From assembly GCF_039532215.1 (NCBI RefSeq), contig NZ_BAAARN010000001.1, positions 2,031,942 to 2,095,941 on the forward strand: a stretch of 64,000 nt of DNA, given 5' to 3'. The notes beneath the pieces were generated by a model that saw only the letters and a program-made list of their open reading frames with translations, was not told the DNA's origin and made no database searches. Each line of letters starts with the position of its first letter. Position 1 is the first letter of the stretch. Origin of the DNA: Pedococcus aerophilus (GTDB taxonomy: Bacteria; Actinomycetota; Actinomycetes; Actinomycetales; Dermatophilaceae). Below are positions 16,485 through 26,721 of the stretch, piece by piece. A program made the position numbers and the translations under genes.

Positions 16485-18092
16485 ATGGCACACGCGACCC
16501 CCACGCCCAGCAGGGGACCCGGCCGCCGCATCCCGCGTCTCGCGGTGCCCGGCAGCGCGGTCCGCCGCCTCGGAGCCCGGGCCCTGGATCCGGCGACCTG
16601 CACCCGCCTCGGCGAGCAGCCCGCGCCCAGCCCGACCATCTACGTCGGCGACACCCTCCTCGTCCGAGGCCTGCTGGAGGGCCGCGCGGAAGGGCCGATC
16701 GCCGCGCTGCGCGAGCAGCTCAAGGGACGCTACTCGGTGCAGGAGCGCCGCGAGACAGGGCTCGGCGACGTGTTCCGCCGCCTCGAGCTCGGCGACGAGC
16801 TGGACCGGGCAGGCACGACCAGTGTGCTCATCTCCCCGCTGCGCGGCGAGTCCGTCCCGCCGCCCGACGCGTGGGCGATCCTGCAGGACTTCCGCAGCGC
16901 CCACCCGAAGCTCGCCTCCGCGGTCGAGCTGTGCCACGTCATGGTGGGCAGCGGCTACGGCGACGGTGTGGGCTACGGCGACGGCGTCGGGTATGGCGAC
17001 GGGGTCGGTTACGGGGACGGCGTCGGGTACGGCGACGGCGTGGGTTACGGCGACGGCGTCGGCCTCGCGGGCCTGCCGGGCGGTGGCCCCTCCGGACGTT
17101 CGCCCGTCACCTGGGCTGCCCCTGACCCGTGCCCCCCAGAGCTCCCGGACGGCCCGGTCGTGGCGCTGCTCGACACCGGCATCGGCACACACCCGTGGTT
17201 CGAGCGCGGGGTGATCAAGGACGTCGAGGTCGGGGGTGTCCCGGTCGGCCTGGTCTTCACCGCCGACGACGACCCCGAGGGCAGCGGCGTCACCATCGAC
17301 CGGGTCAACGGCGTCCTCGACCGGCTCGCCGGGCACGGCACGTTCGTCGCCGGGGTCGTCCGACAGCACTGCCCCGAGGCCACGATCATGGCGATCCCGG
17401 TGATGTACGGCGACGGCGTCGCCGACGAGGCCGACGTCATCGACGCCCTCCAGCTCCTCTACGCGCGCCAGCTGCTGGCCCTGCGCGATCCCGATACCCA
17501 CGGCCCGGCGATCGACGTGCTGTCGCTGTCGCTCGGCTACTACCACGAGACGCCGGGGACCTTCGAGGACGAGGGCGCCCTGGTCACGGCGCTGCGCGCC
17601 CTCAGCTCGACCGGGGTGGCCGTCGTCGCAGCAGCCGGCAACGGGTCCAGCGACGTCGAGTTCTTCCCGGCGGCCTTCGCCGCGGGAGCCGGGTTCGACG
17701 TGCCCCTGGTCAGCGTCGGCGCCCACAACCCCGGCGGGCTCAACCCCAGTGGGCCGACCGTCTCGGTCTACTCCAACACCGGGTCCTGGGTCACCGCCTA
17801 CCGCTGCGGCACCGCCGTCGTCAGCACGATGCCGACGACGTTCGACGGCAGCATCCGCAGCGTGCTCAACCTGCCCGGTTCGACCAACCCGACACGTGGC
17901 TCGATCGACCTCGACGACTACTCGGGCGGGTTCGGGCAGTGGAGCGGGACCTCGTTCGCCGCACCAGCCCTCGCGGGCGATGTCGCGGCCCGGCTGCTCG
18001 ACACCCGCGAGCAGGGACTGGCGACCGACCCCGCCGCTCGGACCAAGGCTGCCGCAGCTGCGGTGACCGCGACCCTGGAAGGTGGCTCGTGA
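16485..18092 (+). CDS. S8 family subtilisin-like serine protease, apparently intracellular
   Basis: 535 residues. No signal peptide or membrane segment is visible, so it is probably cytoplasmic. An N-terminal region (1-157) precedes six exact YGDGVG repeats (158-193), then the S8 domain with catalytic Asp230 (VALLDTGIG), His284 (GHGTFVAGV), oxyanion Asn386 (AAAGNGSS) and Ser490 (GTSFAAP). All four are intact, so it should be active. AGGAGAG precedes ATG 16485. The stop overlaps the sigma-factor start, making it the first gene of a four-gene coupled cassette with a CHAT protease. The N-terminal part may serve as recognition or autoinhibitory domain; that is inference. Confidence 0.9.
   Translation: MAHATPTPSRGPGRRIPRLAVPGSAVRRLGARALDPATCTRLGEQPAPSPTIYVGDTLLVRGLLEGRAEGPIAALREQLKGRYSVQERRETGLGDVFRRLELGDELDRAGTTSVLISPLRGESVPPPDAWAILQDFRSAHPKLASAVELCHVMVGSGYGDGVGYGDGVGYGDGVGYGDGVGYGDGVGYGDGVGLAGLPGGGPSGRSPVTWAAPDPCPPELPDGPVVALLDTGIGTHPWFERGVIKDVEVGGVPVGLVFTADDDPEGSGVTIDRVNGVLDRLAGHGTFVAGVVRQHCPEATIMAIPVMYGDGVADEADVIDALQLLYARQLLALRDPDTHGPAIDVLSLSLGYYHETPGTFEDEGALVTALRALSSTGVAVVAAAGNGSSDVEFFPAAFAAGAGFDVPLVSVGAHNPGGLNPSGPTVSVYSNTGSWVTAYRCGTAVVSTMPTTFDGSIRSVLNLPGSTNPTRGSIDLDDYSGGFGQWSGTSFAAPALAGDVAARLLDTREQGLATDPAARTKAAAAAVTATLEGGS
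16956..17063 (+). repeat. 18-nt tandem repeat, six copies, encoding YGDGVG
   Basis: Six in-frame 18-nt units inside the subtilase gene. Third codon positions vary between copies while the hexapeptide is constant, indicating selection on the protein. The core YGDGV occurs once more in the protease domain at 17406-17420 (residues 308-312). Confidence 0.95.
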
Positions 18093-18688
18093 TGCACACC
18101 GACGGCACCACCGGCGGACTGGCCGAGCGCGCGGCCCTCGCCTTCGCGGCATACCGCAGCGGTGACCCCGAGGCGATGTCCGACCTCGTGGACGCGACCA
18201 CGCCCCTGCTCTGGCACACCGCCCGCGCCCAGGGGCTGGGCAGCGCCGCGGCTGAGGACGTCGTGCAGTCGACGTGGTTGTCGCTGGTCCGGCACCAGGA
18301 CTCGATCCAGGACCCGCTCGCGGTCCTCAAGTGGCTCACGACGACGGCCCGACGGGAGGCGTGGACCGTCTCACGGCGCGCCCGCCGGGAGGACGCCCGC
18401 GATGAGGTCGGTGAGCTGCTGGAGGGCGCCCCGACCGAGGTGGACGGCCCCGAGCAGGTCCTCGTCCGCGGCCAGGAGCAGGTCGTGCTCTGGCGACACT
18501 TCGCCGCCCTGTCCGAACGCTGCCAGCAGCTGCTGCGGGTCGTGGCGCTCGCCGAGCGTCCCGACTACCACCACGTCGCCGAGGCGCTCGGCATGCCGGT
18601 CGGCAGCATCGGCCCGACCCGCGGTCGGTGTCTCGCCAAGCTCCGCGCCGCGCTCACCCACGACCCGGCCTGGGAGGTGGCGTCATGA
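18092..18688 (+). CDS. ECF-like RNA polymerase sigma factor
   Basis: 198 residues. Region 2 is recognisable in AEDVVQSTWLSLVRHQ and the following PLAVLKWLTTTARREAW (DNA melting and -10 binding), and region 4 in SERCQQLLRVVALAERPDY to GMPVGSIGPTRGRCLAKLRA (helix-turn-helix for -35). The two are joined by an acidic linker. ATG 18092 overlaps the protease stop by one base; a GTG at 18089 is an alternative. The factor probably drives its own cassette or a small regulon. No anti-sigma domain is obvious in the next gene, though its position would suit one. Ends in an ATGA overlap with the next gene. Confidence 0.88.
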   Translation: MHTDGTTGGLAERAALAFAAYRSGDPEAMSDLVDATTPLLWHTARAQGLGSAAAEDVVQSTWLSLVRHQDSIQDPLAVLKWLTTTARREAWTVSRRARREDARDEVGELLEGAPTEVDGPEQVLVRGQEQVVLWRHFAALSERCQQLLRVVALAERPDYHHVAEALGMPVGSIGPTRGRCLAKLRAALTHDPAWEVAS

Positions 18689-19203
18689 GCGGTTCCGCCG
18701 AACGCGAGTCCGACCCCGAGATCGACCGCCTCGCGGCCGAGCCCCTCGACGACCAGGACCTGCGGGCCCTCGCCACGGTGCGGAGCATCTTCGCGGCCAG
18801 CGACCCGGTGCCACCCGGCCTCGCCGATCGCGCCAAGTTCGCGATGACCGTCGCAGCCCTCGAGGCCGAGGTCGCCGAGATCATGCAGACCAGCGCCGAG
18901 GCCGTCGGGGTGCGGGCCAAGGTCTACGACCGCGCCGGGACGGTGACGTTCTCCACCGACGCGCTCAGCGCCATGATCACCATCGAGTCGATCGACGGTG
19001 CCCGGGCGAAGCTCAGCGGCTGGGTCAGCGACAGGCCCACGGCCGTCGAGCTGCGCGAACGTTCGCGGACGCAGACCACCGAGACCGACGCCGAGGGACG
19101 GTTCAGCTTCGCGGAGGTCGAACGCGGCCTGGTCCACCTGCTGTTCCGCCGAATCGACCAGCCCGACAGCCGCCCCGTCATCACCCCTGCCATCGAGATC
19201 TAG
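18685..19203 (+). CDS. Small cassette protein, carboxypeptidase-regulatory-like fold
   Basis: 172 residues, no membrane segment. The N-terminal third (about 1-70) is helical and acidic, with ADRAKFAMTVAALEAEVAEI; the rest is beta-rich, ending in TTETDAEGRFSFAEVERGLVHLLFRRI, the pattern of carboxypeptidase-regulatory/transthyretin-like domains (T.TDa.GrF.f..v..G...l). GGGAGG precedes ATG 18685, which overlaps the sigma gene by 4 bp. Its placement between a sigma factor and a CHAT protease suggests a regulator or adaptor, possibly a protease substrate, but nothing in the sequence proves it. Confidence 0.75.
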   Translation: MSGSAERESDPEIDRLAAEPLDDQDLRALATVRSIFAASDPVPPGLADRAKFAMTVAALEAEVAEIMQTSAEAVGVRAKVYDRAGTVTFSTDALSAMITIESIDGARAKLSGWVSDRPTAVELRERSRTQTTETDAEGRFSFAEVERGLVHLLFRRIDQPDSRPVITPAIEI

Positions 19204-19211
19204 GGGGCACC

Positions 19212-21770
19212 ATCGAGGTCGTCGACCCGGCGGTCGAGGAGCTGGTCCTGCACGCCCGCCACCTCAACGGGATCGGCCGCTTCCGTGACGCCGAGTCCGC
19301 GCTGCGTCGTGCGGATGCCCTCGCGACGGCGGGTGGCGCCGACCCCGCGACGGCTGCAGCGACTCGTTCGCGCATCCTCATCACCCTCGCCTGGACGACG
19401 GTCGCGCTGCACGGCAGGGACGAGGCACTGGCCCTGCTCGAGGAGGTCCGCACCCTCACCGACTCCCCCCGGCTGCACGCCCTGAGCAGGGTGCAGGAGG
19501 CCGTCGTCCACGTGTCGCTGTCCGACTGGCGGGCGGCGCTGGCCGCCCTCGCCCACGTCGACGACGCGTCGATGGACCTGCTCACCTCGCGCGAGCGCAC
19601 GTCGGCCCTGCTCAACGGGGGCCTGTCGCACCTCTCGCTCCTCGAGCTCGACGAGGCCCGCGCCCAGCTGCACGACGCCCTGGACATCGCCGTCGCCGAG
19701 AACGTGCCCGAGCAGGAGTTCAAGGCGCGGCACAACCTGGGGTGCCTGGAGTTCTACGCCGGCAACCTCCCCGAGGCGATCTCCCTGATGCGGGCGGCCG
19801 ACGAGGTGGACGCCCGGGTGGCTCGCGCCCGCGCCCGGCAGGACCTCGCCCAGGTGCTGCTGGAGTCCGGACTGCTCAGCCAGGCCAGGCAGACGCTGCA
19901 CGAGGCGCTCGACGAGGCGCGGTCGCAACGGCTCGCCCTGGAGGAGGCCGACATCCGGCTCGACCTCGCCGCCTGCGCCATCGTCGAGGACGACGCGGCC
20001 ACGGCCAGGAGCGAGCTCGGCACGGCCATCCGGGTCTACCGCGCCAGGGGCGCAGAGGGCCGCCAGCGCAGCACGTCGTTGCTGCGCGCCGCCGTCGACC
20101 TCGGCAACGGCCGGGTGCCGCGAGGAGTGGACGACCTGCTCGTCCCGTGGCTGGACACCGAGCGGCCCGTCACCGGAGAGGAGCGGCTCGCGGCCCGGGT
20201 CCGCGTCGAGACCCACCTCCTGCGCGGCGACGTCGGCGCTGCCACGTATGCCGCGCAGCGCCTGCGCGGCGCGGCCCGCCAGAGCCTCGCCGGGGACCTG
20301 CACGACCGGCTGCTGTTCGCGAAGGTGGCTGCGGCGCAAGGCGACTCGCGTACCGCGAGACGTGAGGTGCGCGCCTCCGCCCGCCGGCTGGGTCGCGCGC
20401 AGGCTCCGACGCAGAGCCTCGAGGTGCGGGCCGCCCTGGCGCTGCACGGCCGTCGGCTCAGCGAGTTCGACCTCGGTGACGCCCTGGCCAGCGGGTCCGC
20501 CCGACGGGTCTTCGACAGCATCGAGCGGTGGCGGGCCGTGTCGCACCGCCTCCCGCCGGTCTCCGCTCCCGCGGACCCCGAGACCGCCGAGCTGATGGCG
20601 CACCTGCGCCAGGCACGGCTACGCCTCGGCAGCACCGCTCCCGGGGAGGGTGAGTCGGCGGTGCGGTCGCAGATCGCCTCGCTCGAGGGGCGGATCGCCG
20701 CCCGCGACTGGTCGGCCACGGGCCGCACCCAGCCCGCGCGCTCAACTCCCGGCGCTGCGGCGCAGGTCGGGTCGGCTGCCGGCTTCTCCCACACGCGAAC
20801 CGCTCTCGGCCAGCGTCAGGAGGTCGCCCTGGTGCTCTTCGCGCACGCGGGCCAGCAGTACTCGCTGGAGGTCGGCGGCCACCGACGCAGCCGGCTGCGT
20901 CACCTCGGCACCGTCGCCGAGGTGACAGCGCTCGCCGACCGACTCGTGCGCGACCTGCGGGCGCACGCGTTCGCCGCCCTCAACCCTGCGCTGTCCACCG
21001 CGATCGGCCGGGCCGTCGACGTGTCGTTGACAGAGCTGGACCGGGTCGTCTTCGGCGACCTGACGATCCCCGACGGCTTCGGGCTGGTCGTGGCACCGAG
21101 CAGGGCGCTGGCCAGCGTCCCGTGGACCGCAATGCCGAGCGCCACCGGTCGTGCCGTCACCGTCGCCGTCTCCTTGACCCGGTGGGCCACCGCCGAGCCC
21201 CCCGCGGACGGGCCCACCACCGTCGCGTCCCTCGCAGGACCCAGCCTGCGTCGCGCGGTGTCCGAGGCCCAGGCCGTGGCCGCCATGTGGGGTGCGCGCA
21301 GCACCTCGACCCCCGACGGCACCGACGACAGCGCGCTGCTCGTCGCGGCTCTCGCCTGTGACACCGTGGTGCACGTGGCCGCGCACGGGACGCACGAACG
21401 GCAGAACCCCTTCTTCTCGTCGCTGCACCTGGCGGACGGTCCGGTGTTCGCCCACGAGCTGCCGAGGCCGCTGCGGTCACGCCACGTGGTGCTGTCGGCC
21501 TGCGACCTCGGCCAGTCCGACCTGCGTCCCGGCGACGAGCCCTTCGGCCTCACGGCGGCCCTGCTCTCGCTCGGCGCACGCTCTGTCGTGGCCGCGGTGG
21601 CGCCGGTGCCCGACGAGGTCGCTGCGCTCGCGATGGTCGACTACCACCGGCAGCTCAGCACCGGGGTGCCGGCAGCCCGAGCCCTCGCGGACACCGTCGC
21701 CGGTCACCCCGGGGCACGCGCCTTCTGCCTGTATGGCGCGGACTGGGCCACGCCGCACACCCACGCCTGA
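19212..21770 (+). CDS. TPR-CHAT (caspase-like) protease
   Basis: About 852 residues. The N-terminal two thirds is a helical repeat array of TPR type (for example ARHLNGIGRFRDAESALRRA, LNGGLSHLSLLELDEARAQL, RHNLGCLEFYAGNLPEAIS). The C-terminal third is a CHAT domain with the caspase-like dyad: His725 in VVHVAAHGTH and Cys764 in VVLSACDLG. CHAT proteases cleave protein partners when their TPR part senses a signal (family knowledge). The start is uncertain: no ATG, GTG or TTG exists in frame between the previous stop and about 19490. AGGGGGC lies 4 nt before an ATC at 19212, which is taken here as a non-canonical start. It is the last gene of the cassette. Confidence 0.85.
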   Translation: MEVVDPAVEELVLHARHLNGIGRFRDAESALRRADALATAGGADPATAAATRSRILITLAWTTVALHGRDEALALLEEVRTLTDSPRLHALSRVQEAVVHVSLSDWRAALAALAHVDDASMDLLTSRERTSALLNGGLSHLSLLELDEARAQLHDALDIAVAENVPEQEFKARHNLGCLEFYAGNLPEAISLMRAADEVDARVARARARQDLAQVLLESGLLSQARQTLHEALDEARSQRLALEEADIRLDLAACAIVEDDAATARSELGTAIRVYRARGAEGRQRSTSLLRAAVDLGNGRVPRGVDDLLVPWLDTERPVTGEERLAARVRVETHLLRGDVGAATYAAQRLRGAARQSLAGDLHDRLLFAKVAAAQGDSRTARREVRASARRLGRAQAPTQSLEVRAALALHGRRLSEFDLGDALASGSARRVFDSIERWRAVSHRLPPVSAPADPETAELMAHLRQARLRLGSTAPGEGESAVRSQIASLEGRIAARDWSATGRTQPARSTPGAAAQVGSAAGFSHTRTALGQRQEVALVLFAHAGQQYSLEVGGHRRSRLRHLGTVAEVTALADRLVRDLRAHAFAALNPALSTAIGRAVDVSLTELDRVVFGDLTIPDGFGLVVAPSRALASVPWTAMPSATGRAVTVAVSLTRWATAEPPADGPTTVASLAGPSLRRAVSEAQAVAAMWGARSTSTPDGTDDSALLVAALACDTVVHVAAHGTHERQNPFFSSLHLADGPVFAHELPRPLRSRHVVLSACDLGQSDLRPGDEPFGLTAALLSLGARSVVAAVAPVPDEVAALAMVDYHRQLSTGVPAARALADTVAGHPGARAFCLYGADWATPHTHA

Positions 21771-21801
21771 AGGGCGTTGCCACGCAACAGGCCACGGACG
21801 C

Positions 21802-22401
21802 TCAGATCCAGATCGCGGGATCCTTGAACATCGCCTCGTAGGGGTCCTCGCGGCCCTCGGGGAACCGGATGACGGCGGGGATGCCCGTCGCGATGGCACC
21901 GGCGGGGACGTCCTTGACGACGACCGAGTTGGCGCCGATCTGGACGTCGTTGCCGATGTCGACGGGCCCGAGGACCCGCGCCCCGGCACCGATGGTGACG
22001 CGGTTGCCGACGGTCGGGTGCCGCTTGACCTTCTGCAGCGAACGACCGCCCAGGGTGACCCCGTGGTAGAGCATCACGTCGTCACCGACCTCGGCGGTCT
22101 CGCCGATGACGACGCCCATGCCGTGGTCGATGAAGAACCGGCGGCCGATCGTCGCGCCGGGGTGGATCTCCACCCCGGTCAGCGACCGGGCGACCGTCGA
22201 CAGCAGGCGGGCGACCGGCTTGGCCGCACCCCCTCGCGCCCAGAGCCGGTGCGCCGCGCGGTACACCCAGATGGCGTGCAGACCGGGCGAGTTGAGCGCC
22301 AGGTCGAGCCGGGATGCGGCTGCGGGGTCGCGCGCGATGGCCGCGTCGAGGTCGTCGACGATGCGGCTCCGCGCGCGACGCGCATACAGGGCAAGGGTCA
22401 C
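21802..22401 (-). CDS. cysE: Serine O-acetyltransferase
   Basis: 199 residues, the short EpsC-like form. An N-terminal helical domain (1-60) precedes a left-handed beta-helix with hexapeptide repeats ([59 protein letters not shown]). It acetylates L-serine with acetyl-CoA to give O-acetylserine, the substrate of the adjacent cysK product. GTG 22401 lies 17 nt after the cysK stop, so the two form an operon and may assemble as the cysteine synthase complex through the C-terminal Ile (ends PAIWI). Confidence 0.94.
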   Translation of the reverse strand: MTLALYARRARSRIVDDLDAAIARDPAAASRLDLALNSPGLHAIWVYRAAHRLWARGGAAKPVARLLSTVARSLTGVEIHPGATIGRRFFIDHGMGVVIGETAEVGDDVMLYHGVTLGGRSLQKVKRHPTVGNRVTIGAGARVLGPVDIGNDVQIGANSVVVKDVPAGAIATGIPAVIRFPEGREDPYEAMFKDPAIWI

Positions 22402-22418
22402 GAGGGGTGCGCCGCCGG

Positions 22419-23345
22419 TCAGTCGAGGAGGTCGGAGAAGAGGATGGTCGACAGGTAGCGCTCACCGAACGACGGGATGATCACGACGATCGTCTTGCCG
22501 GCGTTCTCGGGGCGACGGGCCACCTGGTCGGCGGCGGCGAGTGCCGCACCTGAGGAGAGGCCGACGAGCAGGCCCTCCTCGCGGGCGGCCCGGCGGGCCC
22601 ACTCGACCGAGGTCTCGGCGTTGACGTCGATGACCTCGTCGTAGATCTCGCGGTCGAGGATGTCGGGCACGAAGTTCGCGCCGATGCCCTGGATCTTGTG
22701 CGGGCCGGGCTGGCCGCCGTTGAGGATGGGCGACTCCTCGGGCTCCACGGCGATCATCTGCAGCCCGGGCTTGCGGGGCTTGAGGACCTGGCCGATGCCG
22801 GTGATCGTGCCACCGGTGCCGATGCCGGCGATGACGATGTCGACCTCGCCGTCGGTGTCCTTCCAGATCTCCTCGGCCGTGGTCTTGCGGTGGATCTCCG
22901 GGTTGGCCTCGTTCGCGAACTGGCGCGCCAGGACGCCGCCGCGCTCGGCCGCGATCTCCTCGGACTTGGTGACCGCACCCTTCATGCCGAGGGCCCCCTC
23001 GGTGAGGACGAGCTCGGCGCCGTAGGCACGCAGCAGCGCGCGGCGCTCCTTCGACATCGTCTCCGGCATGGTCAGCACAACGTTGTAGCCGCGGGCAGCG
23101 CCGACCATGGCGAGCGCGATGCCGGTGTTGCCGGACGTCGCCTCGACGATGGTGCCGCCGGGCTTCAGCTGGCCGGACGCCTCGGCGGCGTTGATGATCG
23201 AGACGCCGATGCGGTCCTTGACCGACGAGGCCGGGTTGTAGAACTCCAGCTTCGCGACGACGGTCGCGTCGCTCTCGATGAGGCGGTTGATGCGGACCAG
23301 CGGGGTGTTGCCGATGAGCTGGGTCACGTCGTCGTGGATCGGCAT
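22419..23345 (-). CDS. cysK: Cysteine synthase (O-acetylserine sulfhydrylase)
   Basis: 308-residue fold-type II PLP enzyme that converts O-acetylserine and sulfide to cysteine. Visible marks: [11 protein letters not shown] at the N terminus, SSVKDRIG with PLP-binding Lys43, the substrate loop [10 protein letters not shown], and the phosphate-binding [10 protein letters not shown]. Length and motif order match CysK rather than CysM or cystathionine beta-synthase (no CBS domains). It is the first gene of the cysK-cysE operon and diverges from the Fe-S protein gene. A direct repeat of CGTTATG (23434-23440 and 23456-23462) upstream may be regulatory. Confidence 0.95.
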   Translation of the reverse strand: MPIHDDVTQLIGNTPLVRINRLIESDATVVAKLEFYNPASSVKDRIGVSIINAAEASGQLKPGGTIVEATSGNTGIALAMVGAARGYNVVLTMPETMSKERRALLRAYGAELVLTEGALGMKGAVTKSEEIAAERGGVLARQFANEANPEIHRKTTAEEIWKDTDGEVDIVIAGIGTGGTITGIGQVLKPRKPGLQMIAVEPEESPILNGGQPGPHKIQGIGANFVPDILDREIYDEVIDVNAETSVEWARRAAREEGLLVGLSSGAALAAADQVARRPENAGKTIVVIIPSFGERYLSTILFSDLLD

Positions 23346-23433
23346 GCGCCTCTACTTTCGGTATGCCGCGGGCTCACCTCGAGCGCGGACGTTGGGCAGG
23401 CAGTCGTGTCTTCACCCAAGCAAGCGAAGAACG

Positions 23434-23462
23434 CGTTATGGATATTCCAACAGATCGTTATG
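23434..23462. promoter_or_regulatory. Direct repeat upstream of cysK
   Basis: CGTTATG occurs at 23434-23440 and 23456-23462, 22 bp apart (about two helical turns), about 90-115 bp upstream of cysK. This is a candidate activator or repressor site; no regulator can be named. Confidence 0.3.
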
Positions 23463-23537
23463 TCGGGTGCAACGGAGGTCCGCGACGCGACCCGTGGGTC
23501 GGTACGACGCCACGCGGTTGAGCAGGGTCACAAACCG

Positions 23538-23553
23538 GTAAGCGGACGCTTAC
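23538..23553. promoter_or_regulatory. Palindromic operator candidate before the Fe-S reductase gene
   Basis: GTAAGCG-GA-CGCTTAC is a perfect 7-bp inverted repeat with 2-bp spacer, extendable with one mismatch to CCGG...CCCG. It ends 11 bp before the ATG at 23565, a typical place for a TetR/GntR-type repressor site. Confidence 0.45.
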
Positions 23554-23564
23554 CCGCGGGTAGC

Positions 23565-25901
<2,337 letters not shown>

Positions 25902-25910
25902 CCCCTGCGC

Positions 25911-26690
25911 TCAGCCGCGGCGTCGGCCGGCGTCGGCCTTGAGGCGCGCTTCCTCGTCGAGGAGGCGCGCCTCGTGCATTGCGGGGGCGCCGCCTCCGCG
26001 CGAGGCCGGCCACCACCAGGCGGTATGCGGCTCGGCCGGCTTCTGCGGGTACGTGTCGATGAGCTCGTCGACCATCGACACGAGCACCGTGTGCACCCGC
26101 GTCGTCAGGGCGTCGGCGTCCTCCCCCGGCAACGGGTGGATGGGTTCGCCGACGAGCACCTGGACCGCGGTGCCACGCCGGAGGCTGTAGCGGCCGTCGA
26201 CGGTGAAGATGCGGTGAACCCCCCAGTGGGCGACCGGGACGATGGGCGCACCCGTCCGCAGGGCCAGGTAGGCGGCTCCGCGCTTGACGTCGGCCCGGTC
26301 CTTGACGACGAACGCACGACCGATGGTGGCCTCCGGGTAGACGCCCACCACCTCACCGGCCCGCAGTGCGCGGTACGCAGAACGCGCGGCAGTCTCCCCG
26401 TGCGCGCGGTCGACGGGGATGTGGTGCATGCCGCGCAGCAGCGGCCCGGACACGGGCGCGTCGAACACCGACTGCTTGGCCATGAACCGCACCAGCCGCC
26501 CCTGCGAGCGCGCTGCCTCCCCCACGAACATGAAGTCGATGAAGCTGCTGTGGTTGGCCGCCACCACCACCGGCCCGGTCGACGGCAGCCGGTCGGCGCC
26601 GACGATGGAGATCCGCAGCCCCAGCGCCCGGAACAGGACGTGGCAGGCGCGGATGACGAGGCGGTACGTGAGGTCGTGCACGGCAGTCAT
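25911..26690 (-). CDS. Lysophospholipid acyltransferase, PlsC family
   Basis: 259 residues. Acyltransferase motif I NHSSFID (His47, Asp52), motif II-like GRLVRFMAKQSVF, motif III GVYPEATIGR in place of the usual EGTRS, and motif IV GAPIVPVAHWG are in the expected order. It probably acylates lysophosphatidic acid or a related glycolipid at the membrane. The unusual motif III (PEATIGR) marks the actinobacterial subgroup rather than canonical PlsC. The C-terminal 40 residues are polar. It is convergent with the Fe-S reductase gene, with 9 bp between stops. Confidence 0.87.
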   Translation of the reverse strand: MTAVHDLTYRLVIRACHVLFRALGLRISIVGADRLPSTGPVVVAANHSSFIDFMFVGEAARSQGRLVRFMAKQSVFDAPVSGPLLRGMHHIPVDRAHGETAARSAYRALRAGEVVGVYPEATIGRAFVVKDRADVKRGAAYLALRTGAPIVPVAHWGVHRIFTVDGRYSLRRGTAVQVLVGEPIHPLPGEDADALTTRVHTVLVSMVDELIDTYPQKPAEPHTAWWWPASRGGGAPAMHEARLLDEEARLKADAGRRRG

Positions 26691-26721
26691 TCGGAGCGGC
26701 GCCCGGTCGCGGTTGGAGGCC

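Noticed and set aside
16956-17063. CRISPR-like or satellite array
   Set aside because: 18-nt units have no spacers and are in frame coding for YGDGVG.
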